Source: Osmia lignaria lignaria (Eukaryota; Arthropoda; Insecta; Hymenoptera; Megachilidae). Taken from it: a DNA stretch of 64,000 bases. Shown piece after piece: positions 10,942 through 24,459 of the stretch. The stretch covers positions 8,928,001-8,992,000 of the forward strand of contig NW_027478169.1 in the NCBI RefSeq assembly GCF_051020975.1. The letters are read 5' to 3'. The notes beneath the pieces were generated by a model. That model was not told where the DNA came from and made no database searches. It saw nothing but the letters and a program-made list of their open reading frames with translations. The position numbers and the translations under genes are program-made. Within the stretch, counting starts at the first letter, position 1. Each line of letters begins with the position of its first letter.

Positions 10942-12229
10942 AAACGAAGCGAGCTATGGCAAAATGTTAAGAGACCTTTTTTGTAGAGAATTATGTTTCC
11001 TACAATTTATGTTCTATGATATTTTTTGATCAGAAGCGTAGTTTTCGAGATATATCGAGATATTTAAAAGTTCCGAAGCCGCACCAACATAATAGAGATA
11101 CAGAAACACCGTGGCCCCTTTCTTTGAGATAACTCTGCACTATTGCGACCTGTAAATGCCACTTCCAGCTTAGCTGTGCAGAAGAAGAACAACAAGAAGA
11201 AGACATATCTCGAAATATGTCCGTCAGGCCCCTTCCCTTGAGATATATCTGCAAATATCTCGGAAACGAAGCGAGCTATGGCAAAATGTTAAGAGACCTT
11301 TTTTGTAGAGAATTATGTTTCCTACAATTTATGTTCTATGATATTTTTTGATCAGAAGCGTAGTTTTCGAGATATATCGAGATATTTAAAAGTTCCAAAG
11401 CCGCACCAACATAATAGAGATACAGAAACACCGTGGCCCCTTTCTTTGAGATAACTCTGCACTATTGCGAGCTGCAAATGCCACTTCCAGCTTAGCTGTG
11501 CAGAGGAAGAACAACAAGAAGAAGAAATATCTCGAAATATGTCCGTCAGGCCAGTTCCTTTGAGCTGAATCTGCAAATATCTCGGAAACGAAGCGAGCTA
11601 TGGCAAAATGTTAAGAGACGTTTTTTGTAGAGAATTATGTTTCCTACAATTTATGTTCTATGATATTTTTTGATCAGAAGCGTAGTTTTCGAGATATATC
11701 GACATATTTAAAAGTTCCGAAGCCGCACCAACATAATAGGGATACAGAAACACCGTGGCCCCTTTCTTTGAGATAACTCTGCAGTATTGCGAGCTGTAAA
11801 TGCCACTTCCAGCTTAGCTGTGCAGAAGAAGAACAACAAGAAGAAGAAATATCTCGAAATATGTCCGTCAGGCCCCTTCCCTTGAGATAAATCTGCAAAT
11901 ATCTCGGAAACGAAGAGAGCTATGGCAAAATGTTAAGAGACCTTTTGTGTAGAGAATTAAGTTTCCTACTTTTTATGTTCTATGATATTTTTTGATCTGA
12001 TGCGTAGTTCTCGAGATATATCAAGATATTTAAAAGTTCCGAAGCCGCACCAACATAATAGAGATACAGAAACACCGTGGCCCCTTTCTTTGAGATAACT
12101 CTGCACTATTGCGAGCTGTAAATGCCACTTCCAGCTTAGCTGTGCAGAAGAAGAACAACAAGAAGAAGAAATATCTCGAAATATGTCCGTCAGGCCCCTT
12201 CCCTTGAGATATATCTGCAAATATCTCGG
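10942..12229. repeat. 4-monomer block, copy 2 (D L G E)
   Basis: Same order and markers as 9654-10941, including the ATCGACATATTT variant of G. The E monomer here is intact and leads into M. Confidence 0.9.
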
Positions 12230-13839
12230 AAACGAAGCGAGCTATGGCAAAATGTTAAGAGACCTTTTTTGTAGAGAATTATGTTTCCTACAATTTATGT
12301 TCTATGATATTTTTTGATCAGAAGCGTAGTTTTCGAGATATATCGAGATATGTAAAAGTTCCGAAGCCGCACCAACATAATAGAGATACAGAAACACCGT
12401 GGCCCCTTTCTTTGAGATAACTCTGCACTATTGCGAGCTGTAAATGCCACTTCCAGTTTAGCTGTGCAGAAGAAGAACAACAAGAAGAAGAAATATCTCG
12501 AAATATGTCCGTTAGGCCCCTTCCCTTGAGATAAATCTGCAAATATCTCGGAAACGAAGCGAGCTATGGCAAAATGTTAAGAGACCTCTTTTGTAGAGAA
12601 TTAAGCTTCCTACTTTTTATGTTCTATGATATTTTTTGATCAGATGCGTAGTTCTCGAGATATATCAAGATATTTAAAAGTTCCGAAGCCGCACCAACAT
12701 AATAGAGATACAGAAACACCGTGGCCCCTTTCTTTGAGATAACTCTGCACTATTGCGCGCTGTAAATGCCACTTCCAGCTTAGCTGTGCAGAAGAAGAAC
12801 AACAAGAAGAAGAAATATCTCGACATATGTCCGTCAGGCCCCTTCCCTTGAGATATATCTGCAAATATCTCGGAAACGAAGCGAGCTATTACAAAATGTT
12901 AAGAGACCTTTTTTGTAGAGAATTATGTTTCCTACAATTTATGTTCTATGATATTTTTTGTTCAGAAGCGTAGTTTTCGAGATATATCGAGATATTTAAA
13001 AGTTCCGAAGCCGCACCAACATAATAGAGATACAGAAACACCGTGGCCCCTTTCTTTGAGATAACTCTGCACTAGTGCGAGCCGCAAATGCCACTTCCAG
13101 CTTAGCTGTGCAGAAGAAGAACAACAAGAAGAAGAAATATCTCGAAATATGTCCGTCAGGCCCCTTCCCTTGAGATAAATCTGCAAATATCTCGGAAACG
13201 AAGCGAGCTATGGCAAAATGTTAAGAGACCTTTTCTGTAGAGAATTAAGTTTCCTACTTTTTATGTTCTATGATATTTTTTGATCAGATGCGTAGTTCTC
13301 GAGATATATCAAGATATTTAAAAGTTCCGAAGCCGCACCAACATAATAGAGATACAGAAACACCGTGGCCCCCTTCTTTGAGATAACTCTGCACTATTGC
13401 GAGCTGCAAATGCCACTTCCAGCTTAGCTGTGCAGAAGAAGAACAACAAGAAGAAGAAATATCTCGAAATATGTCCGTCAGGCCCCTTCCCTTGAGATAT
13501 ATCTGCAAATATCTCGGAAACGAAGCGAGCTATGGCAAAATGTTAAGAGACCTTTTTTGTAGAGAATTATGTTTCCTACAATTTATGTTCTATGATATTT
13601 TTTGATCAGAAGCGTAGTTTTCGAGATATATCGAGATATTTAAAAGTTCCGAAGCCGCACCAACATAATAGAGATACAGAAACACCGTGGCCCCTTTCTT
13701 TGAGATAACTCTGCACTATTGCGACCTGTAAATGCCACTTCCAGCTTAGCTGTGCAGAAGAAGAACAACAAGAAGAAGACATATCTCGAAATATGTCCGT
13801 CAGGCCCCTTCCCTTGAGATATATCTGCAAATATCTCGG
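11264..13839. repeat. 8-monomer block (L G E M K F C D), 2576 bp
   Basis: The order L G E M K F recurs 2576 bp downstream at 13840-15771. The K here (12552-12873) has CGACATATGTCC, shared with the K at 2577-2898, whereas the downstream K has CGAAATATGTCC. It is also followed by a unique CTATTACAAAATG. Confidence 0.85.
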
Positions 13840-15771
13840 AAACGAAGCGAGCTATGGCAAAATGTTAAGAGACGTTTTTTGTAGAGAATTATGTTTCCTA
13901 CAATTTATGTTCTATGATATTTTTTGATCAGAAGCGTAGTTTTCGAGATATATCGAGATATTTAAAAGTTCCAAAGCCGCACCAACATAATAGAGATACA
14001 GAAACACCGTGGCCCCTTTCTTTGAGATAACTCTGCACTATTGCGAGCTGCAAATGCCACTTCCAGCTTAGCTGTGCAGAGGAAGAACAACAAGAAGAAG
14101 AAATATCTCGAAATATGTCCGTCAGGCCAGTTCCTTTGAGCTGAATCTGCAAATATCTCGGAAACGAAGCGAGCTATGGCAAAATGTTAAGAGACGTTTT
14201 TTGTAGAGAATTATGTTTCCTACAATTTATGTTCTATGATATTTTTTGATCAGAAGCGTAGTTTTCGAGATATATCGACATATTTAAAAGTTCCGAAGCC
14301 GCACCAACATAATAGGGATACAGAAACACCGTGGCCCCTTTCTTTGAGATAACTCTGCAGTATTGCGAGCTGTAAATGCCACTTCCAGCTTAGCTGTGCA
14401 GAAGAAGAACAACAAGAAGAAGAAATATCTCGAAATATGTCCGTCAGGCCCCTTCCCTTGAGATAAATCTGCAAATATCTCGGAAACGAAGAGAGCTATG
14501 GCAAAATGTTAAGAGACCTTTTGTGTAGAGAATTAAGTTTCCTACTTTTTATGTTCTATGATATTTTTTGATCTGATGCGTAGTTCTCGAGATATATCAA
14601 GATATTTAAAAGTTCCGAAGCCGCACCAACATAATAGAGATACAGAAACACCGTGGCCCCTTTCTTTGAGATAACTCTGCACTATTGCGAGCTGTAAATG
14701 CCACTTCCAGCTTAGCTGTGCAGAAGAAGAACAACAAGAAGAAGAAATATCTCGAAATATGTCCGTCAGGCCCCTTCCCTTGAGATATATCTGCAAATAT
14801 CTCGGAAACGAAGCGAGCTATGGCAAAATGTTAAGAGACCTTTTTTGTAGAGAATTATGTTTCCTACAATTTATGTTCTATGATATTTTTTGATCAGAAG
14901 CGTAGTTTTCGAGATATATCGAGATATGTAAAAGTTCCGAAGCCGCACCAACATAATAGAGATACAGAAACACCGTGGCCCCTTTCTTTGAGATAACTCT
15001 GCACTATTGCGAGCTGTAAATGCCACTTCCAGTTTAGCTGTGCAGAAGAAGAACAACAAGAAGAAGAAATATCTCGAAATATGTCCGTTAGGCCCCTTCC
15101 CTTGAGATAAATCTGCAAATATCTCGGAAACGAAGCGAGCTATGGCAAAATGTTAAGAGACCTCTTTTGTAGAGAATTAAGCTTCCTACTTTTTATGTTC
15201 TATGATATTTTTTGATCAGATGCGTAGTTCTCGAGATATATCAAGATATTTAAAAGTTCCGAAGCCGCACCAACATAATAGAGATACAGAAACACCGTGG
15301 CCCCTTTCTTTGAGATAACTCTGCACTATTGCGCGCTGTAAATGCCACTTCCAGCTTAGCTGTGCAGAAGAAGAACAACAAGAAGAAGAAATATCTCGAA
15401 ATATGTCCGTCAGGCCCCTTCCCTTGAGATATATCTGCAAATATCTCGGAAACGAAGCGAGCTATGACAAAATGTTAAGAGACCTTTTTTGTAGAGAATT
15501 ATGTTTCCTACAATATATGTTCTATGATATTTTTTGTTCAGAAGCGTAGTTTTCGAGATATATCGAGATATTTAAAAGTTCCGAAGCCGCACCAACATAA
15601 TAGAGATACAGAAACACCGTGGCCCCTTTCTTTGAGATAACTCTGCACTAGTGCGAGCCGCAAATGCCACTTCCAGCTTAGCTGTGCAGAAGAAGAACAA
15701 CAAGAAGAAGAAATATCTCGAAATATGTCCGTCAGGCCCCTTCCCTTGAGATAAATCTGCAAATATCTCGG
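13840..15771. repeat. Second copy of L G E M K F (6 monomers)
   Basis: Homologous to 11264-13195 at an offset of 2576 bp. After F the order continues with F' instead of C D, so the duplicated segment stops or was later altered here. The same L G E M K F F' series recurs at 21565 and 57614. Confidence 0.85.
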
Positions 15772-16737
15772 AAACGAAGCGAGCTATGGCAAAATGTTGA
15801 GAGACCTTTTTTGTAGAGAATTAGCTTTCCTACTTTTTATGTTCTATGATATTTTTTGATCAGAAGCGTAGTTTTCGAGATATATCGAGATATTTAAAAG
15901 TTCCGAAGCCGCACCAACATAATAGAGATACAGAAACACCGTGGCCCCTTTCTTTGAGATAACTCTGCACTAGTGCGAGCCGCAAATGCCACTTCCAGCT
16001 TAGCTGTGCAGAAGAAGAACAACAAGAAGAAGAAATATCTCGAAATATGTCCGTCAGGCCCCTTCCCTTGAGATAAATCTGCAAATATCTCGGAAACGAA
16101 GCGAGCTATGGCAAAATGTTAAGAGACCTCTTTTGTAGAGAATTAAGCTTCCTACTTTTTATGTTCTATGATATTTTTTGATCAGATGCGTAGTTCTCGA
16201 GATATATCAAGATATTTAAAAGTTCCGAAGCCGCACCAACATAATAGAGATACAGAAACACCGTGGCCCCTTTCTTTGAGATAACTCTGCACTATTGCGC
16301 GCTGTAAATGCCACTTCCAGCTTAGCTGTGCAGAAGAAGAACAACAAGAAGAAGAAATATCTCGAAATATGTCCGTCAGGCCCCTTCCCTTGAGATATAT
16401 CTGCAAATATCTCGGAAACGAAGCGAGCTATGACAAAATGTTAAGAGACCTTTTTTGTAGAGAATTATGTTTCCTACAATATATGTTCTATGATATTTTT
16501 TGTTCAGAAGCGTAGTTTTCGAGATATATCGAGATATTTAAAAGTTCCGAAGCCGCACCAACATAATAGAGATACAGAAACACCGTGGCCCCTTTCTTTG
16601 AGATAACTCTGCACTAGTGCGAGCCGCAAATGCCACTTCCAGCTTAGCTGTGCAGAAGAAGAACAACAAGAAGAAGAAATATCTCGAAATATGTCCGTCA
16701 GGCCCCTTCCCTTGAGATAAATCTGCAAATATCTCGG
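15128..16737. repeat. Local duplication of K-F (966-bp offset)
   Basis: K-F at 15128-15771 and K-F at 16094-16737 both carry CTATGACAAAATG and the private ACAATATATG followed by TTGTTCAG. One F' monomer separates them. The other rounds have K-F only once before F'. Confidence 0.85.
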
Positions 16738-17059
16738 AAACGAAGCGAGCTATGGCAAAATGTTAAGAGACCTTTTTTGTAGAGAATTAAGTTTCCTACT
16801 TTTTATGTTCTATGATATTTTTTGATCAGATGCGTAGTTCTCGAGATATATCAAGATATTTAAAAGTTCCGAAGCCGCACCAACATAATAGAGATACAGA
16901 AACACCGTGGCCCCTTTCTTTGAGATAACTCTGCACTATTGCGAGCTGCAAATGCCACTTCCAGCTTAGCTGTGCAGAAGAAGAACAACAAGAAGAAGAA
17001 ATATCTCGAAATATGTCCGTCAGGCCCCTTCCCTTGAGTTAAATCTGCAAATATCTCGG

Positions 17060-17378
17060 AAACGAAGAGAGCTATGGCAAAATGTTAAGAGACCTTTTTT
17101 GTAGAGAATTAAGTTTCCTACTTTTTATGTTCTATGATATTTTTTGAGTAGATGCGTAGTTCTCGAGATATATCAAGATATTTAAAAGTTCCAAAGCCGC
17201 ACCAACATAATAGAGATACAGAAACACCGTGGCCCCTTTCTTTCAGATAACTATGCACTATTGCGAGCTGCAAATGCCACTTCCAGCTTAGCTGTGCAGA
17301 AGAACAACAAGAAGAAGAAATATCTCGAAATATGTCCGTCAGGCCCCTTCCCTTGAGATAAATCTGCAAATATCTCGG
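17060..17378. repeat. H monomer, 319 bp (round 1)
   Basis: Same GAA loss and TTGAGTAGATGCG as the other H monomers. It differs by TTCCAAAGCC. Confidence 0.9.
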
Positions 17379-18344
17379 AAACGAAGAGAGCTATGGCAAA
17401 ATGTTAAGAGACCTTTTTTGTAGAGAATTAAGTTTCCTACAATTTATGTTCTATGATATTTTTTGATCAGAAGCGTAGTTTTCGAGATATATCGAGATAT
17501 CTAAAAGTTCCGAAGCCGCACCAACATAATAGAGATACAGAAACACCGTGGCCCCTTTCTTTGAGATAACTCTGCACTATTGCGAGCTGCAAATGCCACT
17601 TCCAGCTTAGCTGTGCAGAAGAAGAACAACAAGAAGAAGAAATATCTCGAAATATGTCCGTCAGGCCCCTTCCCTTGAGATATATCTGCAAATATCTCGG
17701 AAACGAAGCGAGCTATGGCAAAATGTTAAGAGACCTTTTTTGTAGAGAATTATGTTTCCTACAATTTATGTTCTATGATATTTTTTGATCAGAAGCGTAG
17801 TTTTCGAGATATATCGAGATATTTAAAAGTTCCGAAGCCGCACCAACATAATAGAGATACAGAAACACCGTGGCCCTTTTCTTTGAGATAACTCTGCACT
17901 AGTGCGAGCCGCAAATGCCACTTCCAGCTTAGCTGTGCAGAAGAAGAACAACAAGAAGAAGAAATATCTCGAAATATGTCCGTCAGGCCCCTTCCCTTGA
18001 GATAAATCTGCAAATATCTCGGAAACGAAGAGAGCTATGGCAAAATGTTAAGAGACCTTTTTTGTAGAGAACTAAGTTTCCTACTTTTTATGTTCTATGA
18101 TATTTTTTGATCAGATGCGTAGTTCTCGAGATATATCAAGATATTTAAAAGTTCCGAAGCCGCACCAACAGAATAGAGATACAGAAACACCGTGGCTCCT
18201 TTCTTTGAGATAACTCTGCACTATTGCGAGCTGGAAATGCCACTTCCAGTTTAGCTGTGCAGAAGAAGAACAACAAGAAGAAGAAATATCTCGAAATATG
18301 TCCGTCAGGCCCCTTCCCTTGAGATAAACCTGCAAATATCTCGG

Positions 18345-18666
18345 AAACGAAGCGAGCTATGGCAAAATGTTAAGAGACCTTTTTTGTAGAGAATTAAGTT
18401 TCCTACTTTTTATGTTCTATGATATTTTTTGATCAGATGCGTAGTTCTCGAGATATATCAAGATATTTAAAAGTTCCGAAGCCGCACCAACATAATAGAG
18501 ATACAGAAACACCGTGGCCCCTTTCTTTGAGATATCTCTGCACTATTGCGAGCTGCACATGCCACTTCCAGCTTAGCTGTGCAGAAGAAGAACAACAAGA
18601 AGAAGAAATATCTCGAAATATGTCCGTCAGGCCCCTTCCCTTGAGATAAATCTGCAAATATCTCGG
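18345..18666. repeat. Q monomer with 10-bp palindrome GAGATATCTC (18529-18538)
   Basis: A single A-to-T change turns GAGATAACTC into a perfect palindrome. The change also removes an in-frame TAA on the plus strand, opening a 76-codon ATG frame (18419-18649), which I regard as chance. Q monomers also have GCACATGCC. Other Q copies have the palindrome at 26254, 26898, 54900 and 60374. Confidence 0.85.
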
Positions 18667-19310
18667 AAACGAAGCGAGCTATGGCAAAATGTTAAGAGAC
18701 CTTTTTTGTAGAGAATTAGGTTTCCTACTTTTTATGTTCTATGATATTTTTTGATCAGATGCGTAGTTCTCGAGATATATCAAGATATTTAAAAGTTCCG
18801 AAGCCGCACCAACATAATAGAGATACAGAAACACCGTGGCCCCCTTCTTTGAGATAACTCTGCACTATTGCGAGCTGCAAATGCCACTTCCAGCTTAGCT
18901 GTGCAGAAGAAGAACAACAAGAAGAAGAAATATCTCGAAATATGTCCGTTAGGCCCCTTCCCTTGAGATAAACCTGCAAATATCTCGGAAACGAAGCGAG
19001 CTATGGCAAAATGTTAAGAGACCTTTTTTGTAGAGAATTATGTTTCCTACAATTTATGTTCTATGATATTTTTTGATCAGAAGCGTAGTTTTCGAGATAT
19101 ATCGAGATATTTAAAAGTTCCGAAGCCGCACCAACATAATAGAGATACAGAAACACCGTGGCCCCTTTCTTTGAGATAACTGTGCACTAGAGCGAGCCGC
19201 AAATGCCACTTCCAGCTTAGCTGTGCAGAAGAAGAACAACAAGAAGAAGAAATATCTCGAAATATGTCCGTCAGGCCAGTTCCTTTGAGCTGAATCTGCA
19301 AATATCTCGG

Positions 19311-20276
19311 AAACGAAGCGAGCTATGGCAAAATGATAAGAGACGTTTTTTGTAGAGAATTATGTTTCCTACAATTCATGTTCTATGATATTTTTTGATC
19401 AGAAGCGTAGTTTTCGAGATATATCGAGATATTTAAAAGTTCCGAAGCCGCACCAACATAATAGGGATACAGAAACACCGTGGCCCCTTTCTTTGAGATA
19501 ACTCTGCACTAGTGCAAGCCGCAAATGCCACTTCCAGCTTAGCTGTGCAGAAGAAGAACAACAAGAAGAAGAAATATCTCGAAATATGTCCGTCAGGCCC
19601 CTTCCCTTGAGATAAATCTGCAAATATCTCGGAAACGAAGCGAGCTATGGCAAAATGTTAAGAGACCTTTTTTGTAGAGAATTAAGTTTCCTATTTTCTA
19701 TGTTCTATGATATTTTTTGATCAGATGCGTAGTTCTCGAGATATATCAAGATATTTAAAAGTTCCGAAGCCGCACCAACATAATAGAGATACAGAAACAC
19801 CGTGGCCCCTTTCTTTGAGATAACTCTGCACTATTGCGAGCTGTAAATGCCACTTCCAGCTTAGCTGTGCAGAAGAAGAACAACAGGAAGAAGAAATACC
19901 TCGAAATATGTCCGTCAGGCCCCTTCCCTTGAGATAAATCTGCAAATATCTCGGAAACGAAGCGAGCTATGGCAAAATGTTAAGAGACCTTTTTTGTAGA
20001 GAATTAAGTTTCCTACTTTTTATGTTCTATGATATTTTCTGATCAGATGCGTAGTTCTCGAGATATATCAAGATATTTAAAAGTTCCGAAGCCGCACCAA
20101 CATAATAGAGATACAGAAACACCGTGGCCCCTTTCTTTGAGATAACTCTGCACTATTGCGAGCTGTAAATGCCACTTCCAGCTTAGCTGTGCAAAGGAAG
20201 AACAACAAGAAGAAGAAATATCTCGAAATATGTCCGTCAGGCCAGTTCCTTTGAGCTGAATCTGCAAATATCTCGG
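19311..20276. repeat. T-U-V trimer, copy 1
   Basis: 966 bp: T (ATAGGGATAC, GTGCAAGCCGC), U (CAACAGGAAG, GAAATACCTCG) and V (TGCAAAGGAAG with the CCAGTTCC tail). It is repeated immediately downstream. Confidence 0.9.
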
Positions 20277-21242
20277 AAACGAAGCGAGCTATGGCAAAAT
20301 GATAAGAGACGTTTTTTGTAGAGAATTATGTTTCCTACAATTCATGTTCTATGATATTTTTTGATCAGAAGCGTAGTTTTCGAGATATATCGAGATATTT
20401 AAAAGTTCCGAAGCCGCACCAACATAATAGGGATACAGAAACACCGTGGCCCCTTTCTTTGAGATAACTCTGCACTAGTGCAAGCCGCAAATGCCACTTC
20501 CAGCTTAGCTGTGCAGAAGAAGAACAACAAGAAGAAGAAATATCTCGAAATATGTCCGTCAGGCCCCTTCCCTTGAGATAAATCTGCAAATATCTCGGAA
20601 ACGAAGCGAGCTATGGCAAAATGTTAAGAGACCTTTTTTGTAGAGAATTAAGTTTCCTATTTTCTATGTTCTATGATATTTTTTGATCAGATGCGTAGTT
20701 CTCGAGATATATCAAGATATTTAAAAGTTCCGAAGCCGCACCAACATAATAGAGATACAGAAACACCGTGGCCCCTTTCTTTGAGATAACTCTGCACTAT
20801 TGCGAGCTGTAAATGCCACTTCCAGCTTAGCTGTGCAGAAGAAGAACAACAGGAAGAAGAAATACCTCGAAATATGTCCGTCAGGCCCCTTCCCTTGAGA
20901 TAAATCTGCAAATATCTCGGAAACGAAGCGAGCTATGGCAAAATGTTAAGAGACCTTTTTTGTAGAGAATTAAGTTTCCTACTTTTTATGTTCTATGATA
21001 TTTTCTGATCAGATGCGTAGTTCTCGAGATATATCAAGATATTTAAAAGTTCCGAAGCCGCACCAACATAATAGAGATACAGAAACACCGTGGCCCCTTT
21101 CTTTGAGATAACTCTGCACTATTGCGAGCTGTAAATGCCACTTCCAGCTTAGCTGTGCAAAGGAAGAACAACAAGAAGAAGAAATATCTCGAAATATGTC
21201 CGTCAGGCCAGTTCCTTTGAGCTGAATCTGCAAATATCTCGG
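20277..21242. repeat. T-U-V trimer, copy 2
   Basis: The second, apparently near-identical copy of 19311-20276 at an offset of 966 bp. It includes the same rare bases in T (GTGCAAGCC), U (TTTTCTATG before the core) and V (TATTTTCTGATC), which indicates a recent duplication. Confidence 0.9.
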
Positions 21243-24140
21243 AAACGAAGCGAGCTATGGCAAAATGATAAGAGACGTTTTTTGTAGAGAATTATGTTTC
21301 CTACAATTCATGTTCTATGATATTTTTTGATCAGAAGCGTAGTTTTCGAGATATATCGAGATATTTAAAAGTTCCGAAGCCGCACCAACATAATAGAGAT
21401 ACAGAAACACCGTGGCCCCTTTCTTTGAGATAACTCTGCACTATTGCGACCTGTAAATGCCACTTCCAGCTTAGCTGTGCAGAAGAAGAACAACAAGAAG
21501 AAGACATATCTCGAAATATGTCCGTCAGGCCCCTTCCCTTGAGATATATCTGCAAATATCTCGGAAACGAAGCGAGCTATGGCAAAATGTTAAGAGACCT
21601 TTTTTGTAGAGAATTATGTTTCCTACAATTTATGTTCTATGATATTTTTTGATCAGAAGCGTAGTTTTCGAGATATATCGAGATATTTAAAAGTTCCAAA
21701 GCCGCACCAACATAATAGAGATACAGAAACACCGTGGCCCCTTTCTTTGAGATAACTCTGCACTATTGCGAGCTGCAAATGCCACTTCCAGCTTAGCTGT
21801 GCAGAGGAAGAACAACAAGAAGAAGAAATATCTCGAAATATGTCCGTCAGGCCAGTTCCTTTGAGCTGAATCTGCAAATATCTCGGAAACGAAGCGAGCT
21901 ATGGCAAAATGTTAAGAGACGTTTTTTGTAGAGAATTATGTTTCCTACAATTTATGTTCTATGATATTTTTTGATCAGAAGCGTAGTTTTCGAGATATAT
22001 CGACATATTTAAAAGTTCCGAAGCCGCACCAACATAATAGGGATACAGAAACACCGTGGCCCCTTTCTTTGAGATAACTCTGCAGTATTGCGAGCTGTAA
22101 ATGCCACTTCCAGCTTAGCTGTGCAGAAGAAGAACAACAAGAAGAAGAAATATCTCGAAATATGTCCATCAGGCCCCTTCCCTTGAGATAAATCTGCAAA
22201 TATCTCGGAAACGAAGAGAGCTATGGCAAAATGTTAAGAGACCTTTTGTGTAGAGAATTAAGTTTCCTACTTTTTATGTTCTATGATATTTTTTGATCTG
22301 ATGCGTAGTTCTCGAGATATATCAAGATATTTAAAAGTTCCGAAGCCGCACCAACATAATAGAGATACAGAAACACCGTGGCCCCTTTCTTTGAGATAAC
22401 TCTGCACTATTGCGAGCTGTAAATGCCACTTCCAGCTTAGCTGTGCAGAAGAAGAACAACAAGAAGAAGAAATATCTCGAAATATGTCCGTCAGGCCCCT
22501 TCCCTTGAGATATATCTGCAAATATCTCGGAAACGAAGCGAGCTATGGCAAAATGTTAAGAGACCTTTTTTGTAGAGAATTATGTTCCCTACAATTTATG
22601 TTCTATGATATTTTTTGATCAGAAGCGTAGTTTTCGAGATATATCGAGATATGTAAAAGTTCCGAAGCCGCACCAACATAATAGAGATACAGAAACACCG
22701 TGGCCCCTTTCTTTGAGATAACTCTGCACTATTGCGAGCTGTAAATGCCACTTCCAGTTTAGCTGTGCAGAAGAAGAACAACAAGAAGAAGAAATATCTC
22801 GAAATATGTCCGTTAGGCCCCTTCCCTTGAGATAAATCTGCAAATATCTCGGAAACGAAGCGAGCTATGGCAAAATGTTAAGAGACCTCTTTTGTAGAGA
22901 ATTAAGCTTCCTACTTTTTATGTTCTATGATATTTTTTGATCAGATGCGTAGTTCTCGAGATATATCAAGATATTTAAAAGTTCCGAAGCCGCACCAACA
23001 TAATAGAGATACAGAAACACCGTGGCCCCTTTCTTTGAGATAACTCTGCACTATTGCGCGCTGTAAATGCCACTTCCAGCTTAGCTGTGCAGAAGAAGAA
23101 CAACAAGAAGAAGAAATATCTCGAAATATGTCCGTCAGGCCCCTTCCCTTGAGATATATCTGCAAATATCTCGGAAACGAAGCGAGCTATGACAAAATGT
23201 TAAGAGACCTTTTTTGTAGAGAATTATGTTTCCTACAATATATGTTCTATGATATTTTTTGTTCAGAAGCGTAGTTTTCGAGATATATCGAGATATTTAA
23301 AAGTTCCGAAGCCGCACCAACATAATAGAGATACAGAAACACCGTGGCCCCTTTCTTTGAGATAACTCTGCACTAGTGCGAGCCGCAAATGCCACTTCCA
23401 GCTTAGCTGTGCAGAAGAAGAACAACAAGAAGAAGAAATATCTCGAAATATGTCCGTCAGGCCCCTTCCCTTGAGATAAATCTGCAAATATCTCGGAAAC
23501 GAAGCGAGCTATGGCAAAATGTTGAGAGACCTTTTTTGTAGAGAATTAGGTTTCCTACTTTTTATGTTCTATGATATTTTTTGATCAGAAGCGTAGTTTT
23601 CGAGATATATCGAGATATTTAAAAGTTCCGAAGCCGCACCAACATAATAGAGATACAGAAACACCGTGGCCCCTTTCTTTGAGATAACTCTGCACTAGTG
23701 CGAGCCGCAAATGCCACTTCCAGCTTAGCTGTGCAGAAGAAGAACAACAAGAAGAAGAAATATCTCGAAATATGTCCGTCAGGCCCCTTCCCTTGAGATA
23801 AATCTGCAAATATCTCGGAAACGAAGCGAGCTATGGCAAAATGTTAAGAGACCTTTTTTGTAGAGAATTAAGTTTCCTACAATTTATGTTCTATGATATT
23901 TTTTGATCAGATGCGTAGTTCTCGAGATATATCAAGATATTTAAAAGTTCCGAAGCCGCACCAACATAATAGAGATACAGAAACACCGTGGCCCCTTTCT
24001 TTGAGATAACTCTGCACTATTGCGAGCTGCAAATGCCACTTCCAGCTTAGCTGTGCAGAAGAAGAACAACAAGAAGAAGAAATATCTCGAAATATGTCCG
24101 TCAGGCCCCTTCCCTTGAGTTAAATCTGCAAATATCTCGG

Positions 24141-24459
24141 AAACGAAGAGAGCTATGGCAAAATGTTAAGAGACCTTTTTTGTAGAGAATTAAGTTTCCT
24201 ACTTTTTATGTTCTATGATATTTTTTGAGTAGATGCGTAGTTCTCGAGATATATCAAGATATTTAAAAGTTCCGAAGCCGCACCAACATAATAGAGATAC
24301 AGAAACACCGTGGCCCCTTTCTTTCAGATAACTATGCACTATTGCGAGCTGCAAATGCCACTTCCAGCTTAGCTGTGCAGAAGAACAACAAGAAGAAGAA
24401 ATATCTCGAAATATGTCCGTCAGGCCCCTTCCCTTGAGATAAATCTGCAAATATCTCGG
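24141..24459. repeat. H monomer, 319 bp (round 2)
   Basis: It carries the same GAA loss and flanking marks as the H monomers at 5152, 7725 and 17060. Confidence 0.9.

Larger units (their letters stand above)
13518..21242. repeat. Higher-order cycle, round 1 (24 monomers)
   Basis: Order: D L G E M K F F' K F N H I J P Q R S T U V T U V. Relative to the next round at 21243 it has an extra K F plus one F-type monomer near 15772-16737 and an extra T U V trimer. The H monomer (17060-17378) carries the 3-bp GAA deletion. Monomers at 16738 (N) and 23819 (N) share GAGTTAAATC. Confidence 0.85.
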